NCBI GenBank assembly: GCA_021794075.1
Contig: JAJYRM010000017.1
Coordinates: 1 to 50,329 of the forward strand
DNA length: 50,329 bases
Direction of reading: 5' to 3'
From: Bacteroidota bacterium
GTDB lineage: Bacteria > Bacteroidota > Ignavibacteria > Kryptoniales > JAKASW01
Position 1 is the stretch's first letter. Each line of letters starts with the position of its first letter. Below the pieces are notes generated by a model. It was not told where the DNA came from. It saw only the letters and a program-made list of their open reading frames with translations, and did no database searches. Of the stretch, positions 1 through 8,730 are shown piece after piece. Position numbers and translations under genes: made by a program.

Positions 1-1
1 C

Positions 2-490
2 AGCGCTTCCTATTATCTTAACGAGATTATCGCGAACCCGATGTCCGATGCGGCCAATGAGGCCATCCAGCTTTCAGATCTAATCCAGAATAATAAAGGA
101 AATCCGCAGGCATTGAAGGCCTTCGCGGCGGCTGATGCCATGGAGATCGAAGGGCGGTTGCCGGAGGCGGCACTGCAACTTGAAGAAATATTGAAGTCCT
201 ATCCTCAGATGCCGCTGGATGCAAATGCCAGGTTCCAGCTTGCGACGGCATATTGCACCATGGGGAATGTGAAAGAGGCGCTAAAGAGTTACTCCATGCT
301 GGCGGCAGACAGCACAGGCATCTTTGCCGACAGGGCACAGCTCAGGATCGGGAAGATATATGAAGTTACACTTCACGACAGCAGCAGGGCGGTGACGGAG
401 TATGAGAATTTTCTGGCGAGATTCCCGAATTCAATTTATCAGGATGAAGTGCGTGATACTCTGAGAAGAATGCTTAGCAATAATTCATAA
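2..490 (+). CDS. TPR-repeat protein, C-terminal fragment (5' end outside window)
   Basis: The reading frame is open from base 2 with no stop, so the gene starts upstream; an internal Met at base 41 is not a convincing start because the frame continues through it as good coding sequence. The visible 162 residues are helical tetratricopeptide-like repeats, with pairs such as ALQLEEILKSYP, ARFQLATAYCTMGNVKEALKSY and AVTEYENFLARFPNS, and end in NNS. TPR scaffolds of this kind commonly act in envelope assembly or protein interaction, but no partner can be inferred here. A secreted protein of unknown role follows 27 bases downstream, so the two may be co-transcribed. The function is unassigned, and the domain content of the missing N-terminus is unknown. 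Confidence 0.8.
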   Translation, partial: SASYYLNEIIANPMSDAANEAIQLSDLIQNNKGNPQALKAFAAADAMEIEGRLPEAALQLEEILKSYPQMPLDANARFQLATAYCTMGNVKEALKSYSMLAADSTGIFADRAQLRIGKIYEVTLHDSSRAVTEYENFLARFPNSIYQDEVRDTLRRMLSNNS

Positions 491-517
491 GGACTAAGTG
501 ACGATGAGGAGCAGGAT

Positions 518-1783
518 ATGAAACGGATGTTGTTTCTGATTTTTATGCTTGTATCGACGAATGTCTTCGCCCAGAATAAGCTTTTCATATACATGGATTT
601 GAAGCAGACGAACGATTTGAGAGCTTATGGCATCGCGTACTACGCTTTGGAGCATGGTACAGAGGTCGACTGGCTTCTCAATTACAGGGGGGGATCGTTC
701 ATGATGGATTACAGTCCGGTCCTGGCCACCGAATGCAGGATACGCGGCGTAGCTTTTGATGAACTTTCCGAGGTTCAGGCCGCTCAGATCTACGCGACAG
801 TTCAGAACATCGACAACAACATGGATGTAGTTAGACTCGAGAAGGCTCCCAAGATTGCGGTTTATATTCCGCCCAACTATCATCCGTGGGATGATGCCGT
901 CACACTCGCCCTTAATTACGCCGAGATACCTTATACTCAGGTCTGGGACACTCAGGTTTTGGAAGGGAAGCTCCCGAAGTATGACTGGCTGCACCTTCAT
1001 CATGAGGATTTCACGGGGCAATACGGCAAGTTCTACGGCGCGTACGCTAACGCGCCGTGGTATATTCAGGAAGTCGCTATGGACGAGAAGGAAGCGCATC
1101 GCATGGGATTTAAGAAGGTGTCGGATGAGAAGAAGGCGGTAGCTCAGACGATAAAGAACTACGTTGGGCAGGGCGGATTCCTTTTCGCCATGTGTTCCGC
1201 TACCGAGACGCTCGACATCGCGCTGGCTGCGCAACATGTCGATATCTGTGATGCGGTCTTCGACGGTGATCCGCCCGACCCGCATGCGCAGGAGAAGCTC
1301 GATTATGCGAATTGTCTCGCATTTCAGAATTTCAAGATCATAGAGAACCCTTATGTGTACGGCTTCTCCAATATAAACGACCCGCCGAACGATTCGGTCC
1401 AGTTCCGCGACCCGGCAACAGATTACTTCACGCTATTCCAGTTTTCTGCCAAGTATGATCCCGTTCCGACCATGCTCACACAGGACCAGGTGAACGTGAT
1501 ACACAATTTTATGGGACAGACTACCTCATTCAGGAGGAGCCTCATCAAGCCGGATGTTGTCATCATGGGACAGAAGGAAGGGACTCAGGAAGTCAAGTAT
1601 ATCCATGGCGACTTCGGCAAGGGAACCTGGACATTTCTCGGTGGACATGACCCCGCGGCGTATGAGCATCTTGTCGGCGACCCGCCGACTGACCTGTCTC
1701 TTCATAAGAACTCACCCGGTTACAGGCTGATTCTAAACAACGTCCTTTTCCCGGCCGCGAAGCGCAAACCGCAGAAGACGTGA
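518..1783 (+). CDS. secreted protein of unknown function with amidotransferase-like Cys motif
   Basis: This 421-residue protein has a clear Sec signal peptide (residues 1-19, MKRMLFLIFMLVSTNVFA, then QNK), so it is exported. ATG 518 is preceded by an AGGAGCAGG ribosome site. The middle is reminiscent of class I glutamine-amidotransferase-like folds: a hydrophobic strand GGFLFAMCSATETLD places Cys226 where a nucleophile elbow would be, and several His/Asp-rich segments follow (HLHHEDFTG, HGDFGKGTW, GGHDPAAYEH). From memory, relatives in Ignavibacteria-type genomes are often labelled asparagine synthetase B; I see no AsnB synthetase domain or N-terminal Cys to support that name. It follows the TPR gene closely and is convergent with the CoA-binding gene. 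Activity and substrate are unknown. Confidence 0.75.
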   Translation: MKRMLFLIFMLVSTNVFAQNKLFIYMDLKQTNDLRAYGIAYYALEHGTEVDWLLNYRGGSFMMDYSPVLATECRIRGVAFDELSEVQAAQIYATVQNIDNNMDVVRLEKAPKIAVYIPPNYHPWDDAVTLALNYAEIPYTQVWDTQVLEGKLPKYDWLHLHHEDFTGQYGKFYGAYANAPWYIQEVAMDEKEAHRMGFKKVSDEKKAVAQTIKNYVGQGGFLFAMCSATETLDIALAAQHVDICDAVFDGDPPDPHAQEKLDYANCLAFQNFKIIENPYVYGFSNINDPPNDSVQFRDPATDYFTLFQFSAKYDPVPTMLTQDQVNVIHNFMGQTTSFRRSLIKPDVVIMGQKEGTQEVKYIHGDFGKGTWTFLGGHDPAAYEHLVGDPPTDLSLHKNSPGYRLILNNVLFPAAKRKPQKT

Positions 1784-1843
1784 ATCGGGAAGACTGCTAA
1801 CATCGACGAGGGGGTAAGCCCTCCGAATCTTAGCCACGCATGT

Positions 1844-2266
1844 TTACCTGATCAGCCTCCGGTGTTCCACCATGATACACCGGTTCATAACCACCTGCAA
1901 GCCTCCATCGGCCGCGATGCGGGCCGCATTCTCGTTCTCGATTCCCAGCTGCATCCAAAGAACTCCCGCTTTAGCATCCATTGCGTCTCTGGCCGTCTCC
2001 TCCAGAAATTCGGCGCGGCGGAACACGTCGACTATATCCAACTGTCTGCCGATGCTTGCAACAGTCGGGTAGCACTTCCTTCCGAGGACTTCTGCGTATT
2101 TGGGATTTACCGGGATAACATCGTATCCCACGCGTATCAGAAATTGGGATATTAGATTGCTGTCGCGCGATGGATCTTCTGAGGCCCCGACTACAGCGAT
2201 GGTTCTCGCATCCCTGAGTATCTGCCGTATTTCGTCGTCTTCGTCGACAGTCAGCGATGGAGTCAT
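1844..2266 (-). CDS. CoA-binding domain protein (YccU-like)
   Basis: This is a small Rossmann-type CoA_binding protein of about 140 residues. The glycine-rich start of the fold is visible as [15 protein letters not shown], followed by [36 protein letters not shown] and a C-terminal [14 protein letters not shown], which are the hallmark blocks of the YccU/COG1832 family. I place the start at the ATG whose ATGA overlaps the gcvPB stop (2266); another in-frame ATG lies 12 bases further up at 2278. The overlap implies translational coupling to gcvPB. The family binds CoA or a related nucleotide, and its physiological role is not established. Confidence 0.88.
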   Translation of the reverse strand: MTPSLTVDEDDEIRQILRDARTIAVVGASEDPSRDSNLISQFLIRVGYDVIPVNPKYAEVLGRKCYPTVASIGRQLDIVDVFRRAEFLEETARDAMDAKAGVLWMQLGIENENAARIAADGGLQVVMNRCIMVEHRRLIR

Positions 2267-3705
2267 TCTTTGAAACAAATGTTGACCTTGCGCGCGGCGT
2301 AGGCATCATCGAGCCGGCGGACTGGCGCAGTTGTGGGCGCGGATGTGACCACTTCAGGATTTGATTTAGTCTCTTCATCGATCTTCAGGAGCGCGTCGGC
2401 AAATGCGTCCAGCGTCTCCTTCGTCTCGGTTTCGGTCGGCTCTATCATCAAGGCCTCGTGTACAATAAGAGGGAAGTAGATGGTCGGCGCATGGTAGCCG
2501 TAGTCGAGGATCCTCTTCGCGATATCGAGCGTCTTCACGCCGCGCTCTTTCTGCATATCCGCCGAGAGGACGAATTCGTGCATCGGCCTCGCCTTGTAAG
2601 GGAGAACAAAAGATCCGCGCAGCTTGCTGAGGAGGTAATTCGCGTTGATGACGGCATTGACGCTGTTTCCTCTCAGACCGTCCGGACCGTGGGAAAGGAT
2701 ATATGTATATGCGCGAACATGCATCCCGAAGTTTCCAAAGAATGAATGTATCTTGCCAATCGTGCCGGGCTTATCATAATTGAGAACGAACTTGTCGTTT
2801 CGCTTCTCGATAACCGGTACGGGTAAAAAGTCCTTTAGCTTGTCGTTGACGGCTACCGGTCCGGAGCCTGGTCCACCGCCGCCGTGCGGTGTTGAAAAGG
2901 TCTTGTGAAGGTTGATATGCACGACGTCGAACCCCATGTCGCCCGGTCTCACCAGCCCAACTATCGCGTTGAGATTTGCGCCGTCCATATAAAGCAGGCC
3001 GCCGACGTCATGTACCATCTTGCTGATCTTGACGATGTCGGTCTCAAATATCCCTAGCGTGTTGGGGTTGGTCAGCATCATGCCGGCTACTTCATCGTCG
3101 AGGTGCTGCTTGAGGTCATCGAGGTCGACTGTCCCGTTCTCGTTAGACTTGATGCTTACTGCCTTGTACCCGCTGATCGCCACGCTCGCTGGATTCGTGC
3201 CGTGTGCGGAGTCGGGAACGAGAATCTTGCTCCTGACTTTTCCCCTGGACTCGTGATATTTTCTGATAAGCATAATACCAGTCAGTTCGCCCTGAGCGCC
3301 GGCGGCGGGCTGAAGCGAAACCGCCGTCATCCCTGAAATTTCTCGAAGCAGCTCAGCGAGGTTGTACATCAGCTCGAGCGCTCCCTGCACCGCTTCCTCC
3401 GGAGCCAGCGGATGCACGTCAGCATTTCCCGCCATCACCGAAGTCTTCTCGTTGACTTTCGGATTGTATTTCATCGTGCAGGAGCCTAACGGATAGAACC
3501 CCTTGTCGATATGGTAATTCATGTTCGACAGCCTGACAAAATGCCTTACCACTTCATTCTCGCTCACTTCGGGGAGCTCGGCGGCCGTCTTACGCGTGAA
3601 CTTTTCCGGAATCAGTTTCTCTGAAAGTCCGGGGACATCGATCCGGGGCAGGGTGTAGCCTTTTCGCCCCTCGCGCGATAATTCAAAAATGAGTTTCTCG
3701 GGCAT
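2263..3705 (-). CDS. gcvPB: glycine dehydrogenase (decarboxylating) subunit 2
   Basis: The 480-residue protein is the C-terminal half (P-protein subunit 2) of the glycine cleavage system, a PLP enzyme that decarboxylates glycine and transfers the aminomethyl group to H-protein lipoate. The PLP lysine lies in [19 protein letters not shown] (Lys about residue 268). Other family blocks are [30 protein letters not shown] and [11 protein letters not shown] 3705 is preceded by an AGAAGG ribosome site. The length matches the split GcvPB form, so a separate gcvPA is required. It is not adjacent: upstream lie a 249-bp gap and the divergent lemA. The CoA-binding gene overlaps its stop codon. Confidence 0.96.
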   Translation of the reverse strand: MPEKLIFELSREGRKGYTLPRIDVPGLSEKLIPEKFTRKTAAELPEVSENEVVRHFVRLSNMNYHIDKGFYPLGSCTMKYNPKVNEKTSVMAGNADVHPLAPEEAVQGALELMYNLAELLREISGMTAVSLQPAAGAQGELTGIMLIRKYHESRGKVRSKILVPDSAHGTNPASVAISGYKAVSIKSNENGTVDLDDLKQHLDDEVAGMMLTNPNTLGIFETDIVKISKMVHDVGGLLYMDGANLNAIVGLVRPGDMGFDVVHINLHKTFSTPHGGGGPGSGPVAVNDKLKDFLPVPVIEKRNDKFVLNYDKPGTIGKIHSFFGNFGMHVRAYTYILSHGPDGLRGNSVNAVINANYLLSKLRGSFVLPYKARPMHEFVLSADMQKERGVKTLDIAKRILDYGYHAPTIYFPLIVHEALMIEPTETETKETLDAFADALLKIDEETKSNPEVVTSAPTTAPVRRLDDAYAARKVNICFKE

Positions 3706-3954
3706 TCAACCTTCTCTTTTTCATAAAATTAAAAGTTGGCGGGCGATTATACAAGGAAACTGCACACAACTTTGCGGAGATGAATCAAACGCATAGAGAA
3801 CGCACAGCGAGAACGGAAGTCCTCGCGAAAATGAGATTCATTCGAACCGCGAACTGAAGCACCTCGTATTACACGCGTGCCACCACTTCTGGTAAATAAC
3901 CTTGAGTTTCAGCTCATCCTTATCTAAATTGGGCTAAACAAAAGGAGCACTTCT

Positions 3955-4566
3955 ATGTCGCGAGGAGCGATTATTGCGCTTTCGATAGTGGGTTTCATTA
4001 TTCTTGTCGGGCTTGCAATCGTGGGATGGTGGTTTGGCACGTACAACAAGCTAGTGGCGTACGACCAAAACGTCAAGCAGGCCTGGGGAGAAGTTCAAAC
4101 TCAGTATCAGCGCAGATATGACCTTATTCCGAATCTTGTCGCGACTGTCAAGGGATATGCAAAGCACGAGTCAGATGTATTTGAGAAAGTGGCCGAAGCT
4201 CAGGCAAACATAGGCAAAGTGAATATGACGCTCCCTTCGAACGTCATAGACAACCCCCAGGAATTCAAGAGATTCGAGGAGGCTCAGACCGGTCTCGGGA
4301 ACGCTTTGTCGAGACTGTTAGCTATTACCGTGGCTTACCCTGATTTGAAATCGAATCAAAACTTCCTGGCTCTCCAATCCCAACTTGAGGGCACGGAGAA
4401 CAGGATTGCTGTGGCCAGAATGCGTTTCAATGAGTCGGTCCAGAGTTATAACACGTTAGTAAAGGAAATGCCGGGATCGATCGTCGCGTCCGCGAGCGGA
4501 TACCACACGCGCCCTTACTTCGAAGCGGTCCAGGCTGCTGCCAAAGCACCGAAAGTGAAGTTCTAA
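3955..4566 (+). CDS. lemA: LemA family protein
   Basis: This 203-residue protein has one N-terminal membrane segment (about residues 6-27, ALSIVGFIILVGLAIVGWWF) followed by the long-helix LemA domain, with the family signatures YNKLVAYDQNVKQAW, QYQRRYDLIPNLVATVKGYA and ENRIAVARMRFNESVQSYN. The ribosome site AAAGGAG sits 8 bases before the ATG. LemA proteins are membrane-anchored helical-bundle proteins of unclear function, often paired with TPM-domain proteins as here: the TPM gene starts one base after this stop, so they form one transcription unit. Confidence 0.95.
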   Translation: MSRGAIIALSIVGFIILVGLAIVGWWFGTYNKLVAYDQNVKQAWGEVQTQYQRRYDLIPNLVATVKGYAKHESDVFEKVAEAQANIGKVNMTLPSNVIDNPQEFKRFEEAQTGLGNALSRLLAITVAYPDLKSNQNFLALQSQLEGTENRIAVARMRFNESVQSYNTLVKEMPGSIVASASGYHTRPYFEAVQAAAKAPKVKF

Positions 4567-4567
4567 G

Positions 4568-5368
4568 ATGCATCGTCAAAATGTCTTTAGGAAAGCCCCT
4601 GCCGCTTTCCTGATCATTCTAACACTCTCCGGAGTATCGTTTGCGCAAGCGAAACTTTTCGAATCGTCGAAAGTTCCCACGCTGACGCAGTTCGTGACTG
4701 ATAACGCTGGTGTCCTTAGTCAAAGCCAAATCGCTACTTTGGATCAGATGTTAGTCGCATATCAGGACTCAACATCCAATCAGATTGTTGTACTGACCGT
4801 CAAGTCGGTTCCACAGGGAGACCTGTTTGATTACTCGATGGCGGTCGCTACGAAGAACAAGATTGGCCAGAAGGGCAAGGACAACGGCTTGCTGTTCACC
4901 GTGGATGTCGGCGATCATAAGGCGAGGTTCGAAGTAGGATACGGACTCGAGCCGGTGGTCACTGACGCTTACTCGAGTTATATATTGAATGAGATAGTGA
5001 TACCCGAATTCAAGAAAGACCAATACTACCAGGGTATCAGTAAAGGGATTGTCGCACTGCAATCACTGATTGGCGGTACGTTCCATGCGAAGCCCGTCAA
5101 GCACAGGAATAATGCTAACCTGCTTCCGCTGATATTTTTCGGCATTGTTTTCCTGTTGCCGCTGCTCTTCGGTAACCGGAGGTATTCCGCATCGTCGGGT
5201 GGAGCCGGGTTTGGTTGGTTGATACTGCCGACCATCCTTGGTGGACTCGGCGGCTTCGGCGGAGGAGGTGGATTCGGTGGTGGTGGTTCCGGCGGCGGCG
5301 GTGGATTTGGCGGCTTCAGCGGTGGCGGCGGCGGTTTCGGCGGCGGCGGCGCGAGCGGAAGCTGGTAA
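4568..5368 (+). CDS. TPM-domain membrane protein with Gly-rich tail (YgcG-like)
   Basis: The 266-residue protein has an N-terminal signal peptide (about 1-26, ending SFAQA), then a TPM domain (about 34-170; VTDNAGVLSQSQIATLDQML, QIVVLTVKSVPQGD, GLLFTVDVGDHKARFEVGYGLE), one membrane segment (about 180-198, LLPLIFFGIVFLLPLLFG), and a low-complexity tail of GGFGGGG-type repeats ending ASGSW. This is the YgcG layout. TPM domains were named for thylakoid acid phosphatase-like proteins; in bacteria the role is unclear, and the pairing with LemA suggests a shared envelope function. Bases 5240-5360 are almost pure GGN codons, so the DNA looks repetitive, but the frame is continuous and ends at TAA. 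Confidence 0.92.
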   Translation: MHRQNVFRKAPAAFLIILTLSGVSFAQAKLFESSKVPTLTQFVTDNAGVLSQSQIATLDQMLVAYQDSTSNQIVVLTVKSVPQGDLFDYSMAVATKNKIGQKGKDNGLLFTVDVGDHKARFEVGYGLEPVVTDAYSSYILNEIVIPEFKKDQYYQGISKGIVALQSLIGGTFHAKPVKHRNNANLLPLIFFGIVFLLPLLFGNRRYSASSGGAGFGWLILPTILGGLGGFGGGGGFGGGGSGGGGGFGGFSGGGGGFGGGGASGSW

Positions 5369-5372
5369 ATTG

Positions 5373-5399
5373 AAATTGAGAATCTAAAATTCAGAATCT
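5373..5399 (+). repeat. short AT-rich direct repeat (13-mer x2)
   Basis: Two 13-base copies, AAATTGAGAATCT (5373-5385) and AAATTCAGAATCT (5387-5399), differ at one base and are offset by 14 bases. They fill nearly all of the 37-base gap between the TPM gene and the DAHP synthase gene, where a ribosome site would be expected. The second copy ends six bases before the aroF start. Confidence 0.5.
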
Positions 5400-5405
5400 C
5401 CTGTC

Positions 5406-6422
5406 ATGCTAATAATAATGGATAAAGCCGCGACCGACGAACAGATCGAGATTGTCGAAGACAAGATCAGATCTATGGGATGGACGCCGCATGAGATACC
5501 GGGAGCGCTAAGGATCGCGATCGGAATCACGGGAAACAAAGGAGCAGTTGATCCGACCTTATTCGCGAATCTACCCGGCGTATCGGAATGTATTCCGGTC
5601 AGCAAACCTTATAAACTTGTAAGCCGGGACGTCAAGCCCGAGAGTACAGTCGTGAACCTTCCGAACACGGCAATCGGCGGAAGGGAACTTGTCGTGATGG
5701 CCGGCCCCTGTTCGGTCGAGAGCCGAGCCCAGATTTTGGAGGTCGCGGAATTCGTGAAGTCGCAGGGAGCTCAGATGCTTCGCGGCGGCGCCTATAAGCC
5801 ACGTACTTCACCTTATGCCTTCCAGGGTCTGAAAGAGGAAGGGCTCAAATACCTTCGTGAGGCAGCCGATAAGTTTGGCATGAGCGTAATCACGGAAGTT
5901 AAAGACACCGAAACAGTCGGCCTCGTGAGTGAATATTCAGACATGCTTCAGATCGGTGCCCGCAACATGCACAACTTTTCGCTACTCGAGGCGGTAGGAC
6001 GTCTCAGGAAGCCGGTGCTTCTAAAGCGTGGACTTGCCGCAACAATAGAAGAGTGGCTGATGGCAGCTGAGTATATCGCTTCGCAGGGTAATTATGATAT
6101 TGTCCTTTGTGAGAGAGGAATCAGGACCTTTGAGACATACACCAGGAATACGCTCGATCTTAACGCGGTTCCTCTCGTAAAGCAGCTGTCTCACCTTCCT
6201 ATTGTCGTCGACCCGAGTCATGGTACAGGAAGCTGGGAGCTTGTGACTCCGATGGCGCTCGCGGCTGTCGCTGCCGGTGCCGACGGATTGATGGTCGAGG
6301 TGCATCCGCACCCTGAGAAGGCCCTTTCCGACGGCAAACAGTCTCTTAGGCCGGAGAAATTCGCCGAGCTTGTTGAGAAATTGAGAATTATTGCGCCCGC
6401 GTGCAACAAGACTATGAACTGA
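5406..6422 (+). CDS. aroF: 3-deoxy-7-phosphoheptulonate (DAHP) synthase
   Basis: This enzyme condenses phosphoenolpyruvate with erythrose 4-phosphate in the first step of the shikimate pathway. The 338-residue protein has an N-terminal ferredoxin-like/ACT-like regulatory domain (about 1-70, [20 protein letters not shown]) and a TIM-barrel catalytic domain. Metal and substrate residues are visible: Cys in [25 protein letters not shown], Lys in PVLLKRG, His in [10 protein letters not shown], Glu in [10 protein letters not shown] and Asp in ALSDGKQSL. This is the TM0343-like (type I-beta) form, and the N-terminal domain suggests feedback control by an aromatic amino acid or derivative. No clear Shine-Dalgarno precedes ATG 5406. 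It lies between two TPM-domain genes. Confidence 0.96.
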   Translation: MLIIMDKAATDEQIEIVEDKIRSMGWTPHEIPGALRIAIGITGNKGAVDPTLFANLPGVSECIPVSKPYKLVSRDVKPESTVVNLPNTAIGGRELVVMAGPCSVESRAQILEVAEFVKSQGAQMLRGGAYKPRTSPYAFQGLKEEGLKYLREAADKFGMSVITEVKDTETVGLVSEYSDMLQIGARNMHNFSLLEAVGRLRKPVLLKRGLAATIEEWLMAAEYIASQGNYDIVLCERGIRTFETYTRNTLDLNAVPLVKQLSHLPIVVDPSHGTGSWELVTPMALAAVAAGADGLMVEVHPHPEKALSDGKQSLRPEKFAELVEKLRIIAPACNKTMN

Positions 6423-6432
6423 ACTAAGGATC

Positions 6433-6876
6433 ATGAAAAAGATACTTACCAAAGACGAACTCAAAGAACTTAGCAAGCAGATAGCTGGGATTGAGGAGAA
6501 GACGGCCGCCGAGATACGGGTCGTTGTCAGGCACAGCAGGCACTGGAGTGAGCGCAAGCTTAACGTTCGCCAGGTAGCCGAGCGTGAATTCAAGGCGCTC
6601 AGAATGTCTAAGACAAAAGCTGGAACCGGCATTCTGATATTTATCTTGGTGGGTGAAAGAAAGTTTGAACTCCTCGCTGACCATGGAATAATAAAAGTGA
6701 TTCCAGAGGAATTTTGGGAGAATCTTGCAGGAAAGCTTTCAGAACATTTCTCAAAGAGTAACTTCTTCCACGGGTTGAAAACATCGCTCGCGGAGGTCGG
6801 TGAAATACTTGAGAGCAAAGTTCCCCCATCGGGGTCGAATCCACACGAGCTTCCCAACGACGTTATAGAGGACTAA
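6433..6876 (+). CDS. small TPM-domain protein
   Basis: The 147-residue protein is a stand-alone TPM domain without signal peptide or clear membrane anchor (COG3762-like). Recognisable blocks are LSKQIAGIEEKTAAEIRVVVRHS, TGILIFILVGERKFELLADHGI and FWENLAGKLSEHFSKSNFFHGL. It resembles the TPM domain of the YgcG-like protein encoded at 4568-5368, with aroF in between. The start ATG lies 10 bases after the aroF stop, so it is probably co-transcribed. Function is unknown; a role with the LemA/TPM pair is a guess from proximity. Confidence 0.85.
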   Translation: MKKILTKDELKELSKQIAGIEEKTAAEIRVVVRHSRHWSERKLNVRQVAEREFKALRMSKTKAGTGILIFILVGERKFELLADHGIIKVIPEEFWENLAGKLSEHFSKSNFFHGLKTSLAEVGEILESKVPPSGSNPHELPNDVIED

Positions 6877-6880
6877 CCGA

Positions 6881-7726
6881 TTGGAGAAATTCAATCTGAC
6901 GCTTGCTCAAATGAAGCCGCGTCTTGGGGATATTAAATGGAATCTTGAGCGCCATATCGAGCTAGCTAAGCAAGCTCAAAGTGGCGGCTCGCATATGATT
7001 GTGTTCCCGGAGTTGAGCCTTACCGGTTATTCGGTTCGGGATTTAAATGCCGAGCTCGCACTTGATGTCAATAATAAATTCTTTGATCCTCTTAAGACTT
7101 TGAGCGCGAAGATTTCCATTGCCGTGGGTACGATTATTCGCGATGCTTCGGGAGGCATAAGAAACGGTCTCTTGTTTTTTGAGGACGGTGAGATCAGGCA
7201 CGTTCACTACAAAGTTTATCTTCCGACTTACGGTCTTTTTGAGGAACAGCGTTACTTCCTGCCTGGAAATAAGGTCGAAGCCTTCGATACAAAATTTGGC
7301 CGGGTAGGCCTTCTGGTATGCGAGGACCTTTGGCATATCTCTCTGCCATACCTGTTGGCTGAACAAGGGGCTAGACTTATCATCGGAGTCGCGGCAAGTC
7401 CGACTCGTCTCTCCGGCCCGGCCGAGGTTCATTCGGGACAAGTTGTGAACAGTGAGCAGCATAGAGCTTTTGCGCGATTGTTGAGCGTTTATCTGGCGTT
7501 TGTAAATAGAGTTGGGTTCGAGGACGGCGTGAACTTCTGGGGAGGTTCCGAAGTGATTTCACCTCACGGGGACAACATTGCTACAGGAAAACTCTTTGAT
7601 GAAGAGCTTATCACATCGGAGATCGTTCTCGCGGAGGTAGATCGGGCGAGACTTTTCGCAAGACATTTTCTCGACGAAAATCCGGCTCTCGTTGTGTCAC
7701 ATCTGAAAGATCTTGGGTACCGATAG
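6881..7726 (+). CDS. carbon-nitrogen hydrolase (nitrilase superfamily; NAD-synthetase glutaminase-like)
   Basis: The 281-residue protein carries the nitrilase-superfamily Glu-Lys-Cys triad: Glu in IVFPELSLTGYSV, Lys in HYKVYLPTYGLFEEQ and Cys in GLLVCEDLWH. The sequence around these sites is closest in style to the amidase domain of glutamine-dependent NAD+ synthetases, but there is no synthetase domain, so it is a free-standing amidohydrolase. It might feed ammonia to a separate NadE or act on another amide. The start is a TTG codon at 6881, five bases after the upstream stop, with GAGGAC upstream; no nearby ATG preserves the family N-terminus FNLTLAQMKPRLGD. Confidence 0.88.
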   Translation: MEKFNLTLAQMKPRLGDIKWNLERHIELAKQAQSGGSHMIVFPELSLTGYSVRDLNAELALDVNNKFFDPLKTLSAKISIAVGTIIRDASGGIRNGLLFFEDGEIRHVHYKVYLPTYGLFEEQRYFLPGNKVEAFDTKFGRVGLLVCEDLWHISLPYLLAEQGARLIIGVAASPTRLSGPAEVHSGQVVNSEQHRAFARLLSVYLAFVNRVGFEDGVNFWGGSEVISPHGDNIATGKLFDEELITSEIVLAEVDRARLFARHFLDENPALVVSHLKDLGYR

Positions 7727-7796
7727 CTTGCCCGGCGGGGTTTAACTAATCCCTGCAATTATCCAGAATATCGCCGCTTAGGGGTGTCCCATTGCC

Positions 7797-7825
7797 TTGC
7801 AAGTCCTGAGGGGCCATAATAAATT
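7797..7825 (+). promoter_or_regulatory. possible sigma70-type promoter before htpX
   Basis: TTGCAA (7797-7802), a 17-base spacer and TAAATT (7820-7825) lie ahead of htpX, followed by AAAGGAGG at 7834-7841. The predicted transcript would start near 7832 and carry a short leader. The match is by eye and only moderate. Confidence 0.3.
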
Positions 7826-7852
7826 ATCCCGTTAAAGGAGGATTTGTACAAA

Positions 7853-8716
7853 ATGAAGAATACTATGAAAACGGTGTTCCTCATGACTCTGATGATGGTG
7901 TTGTTCCTTTTCATAGGGGAAATGATAGGTGGTAAGACCGGCCTGACCTACGCGTTACTATTCAGCGTCGTCATGAATTTCTTCGCCTATTGGTTTTCCG
8001 ACAAGATGGTCCTGGCCAGCTATCATGCTAAGCCTGTCACGGAGGCAGAGGCGCCACAGCTTTATGCTATGGTTCATCGTCTCGCGACCCGCGCAAATAT
8101 TCCAATGCCGAAGCTTTACATTATCCCGACAGATACGCCAAACGCTTTTGCTACTGGACGGAATCCTCAGCACGCGGCAGTAGCGGTTACGCAAGGAATA
8201 ATGAGAATTGTAAATGAAGAGGAACTTGAAGCCGTAATCGGTCATGAGTTGTCCCACGTCATTCATCGTGACATACTCACTTCAACGATAGTAGCCACGT
8301 TCGCCGGAGCGATCGCGTACCTCGCCCAGATGTTGAGCTGGTCTCTGTTCTTCTTCGGAGGCGGCGGTAGAGGAAGAGATGAGGACTCATCGATCGTCGG
8401 CGAACTTTTCATCATAATCGTGGCCCCGCTTGCCGCGATGTTAATACAGATGGCCGTCTCGCGTTCCCGTGAGTACAAGGCCGATGAAGGGGGCGCGAAG
8501 CTTTCAATGAAACCCCTTTCACTCGCGAGCGCCCTGAAAAAGCTTGAGAATGGCGTACAACAAATGCCGATGCAGGCTCAGACCTCTACGGCGCACTTAT
8601 TCATCGTGAACCCGCTTACAGCGCAAAGGTTTGCTAAACTATTCAGCACGCATCCTCCAACAGAGGAGCGTATCGCCAGGCTTGAAGCTCTGGCAACTGG
8701 AAAGAATCTCTACTAA
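7853..8716 (+). CDS. htpX: membrane zinc metalloprotease HtpX
   Basis: HtpX is a membrane-bound M48 protease that degrades misfolded membrane proteins. The catalytic motif is GHELSHVIHRD, with the third zinc ligand in SRSREYKADEGG. Two hydrophobic segments at the N-terminus (TVFLMTLMMVLFLFIGEM and TYALLFSVVMNFFAYW) and two in the middle (around AYLAQMLSWSLFFFGG and LFIIIVAPLAAMLIQMAV) give the usual four-helix topology. The frame extends to a TTG at 7844, but the strong ribosome site AAAGGAGG (7834-7841) is two bases from that and 11 from ATG 7853, so I take the ATG (287 residues). GGGGRGRDEDSS is a short Gly-rich loop. Confidence 0.95.
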   Translation: MKNTMKTVFLMTLMMVLFLFIGEMIGGKTGLTYALLFSVVMNFFAYWFSDKMVLASYHAKPVTEAEAPQLYAMVHRLATRANIPMPKLYIIPTDTPNAFATGRNPQHAAVAVTQGIMRIVNEEELEAVIGHELSHVIHRDILTSTIVATFAGAIAYLAQMLSWSLFFFGGGGRGRDEDSSIVGELFIIIVAPLAAMLIQMAVSRSREYKADEGGAKLSMKPLSLASALKKLENGVQQMPMQAQTSTAHLFIVNPLTAQRFAKLFSTHPPTEERIARLEALATGKNLY

Positions 8717-8730
8717 AACACAGGAGAAAT

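Noticed and set aside
494-1285. 263-codon minus-strand frame
   Set aside because: Antisense shadow of the secreted protein at 518-1783, which has a signal peptide and ribosome site; the shadow has neither.
1808-1823. GAGGG/CCCTC hairpin between converging genes as a terminator
   Set aside because: Only five base pairs and no T-run on either strand.
5240-5365. GGC/GGN-rich run as a tandem DNA repeat
   Set aside because: It is the coding sequence of the Gly-rich tail typical of YgcG-like TPM proteins; no separate repeat element is needed.
6021-6857. 278-codon minus-strand frame
   Set aside because: Antisense to aroF and the TPM gene, both well supported; composition is Ser/Leu-rich as expected of a shadow.
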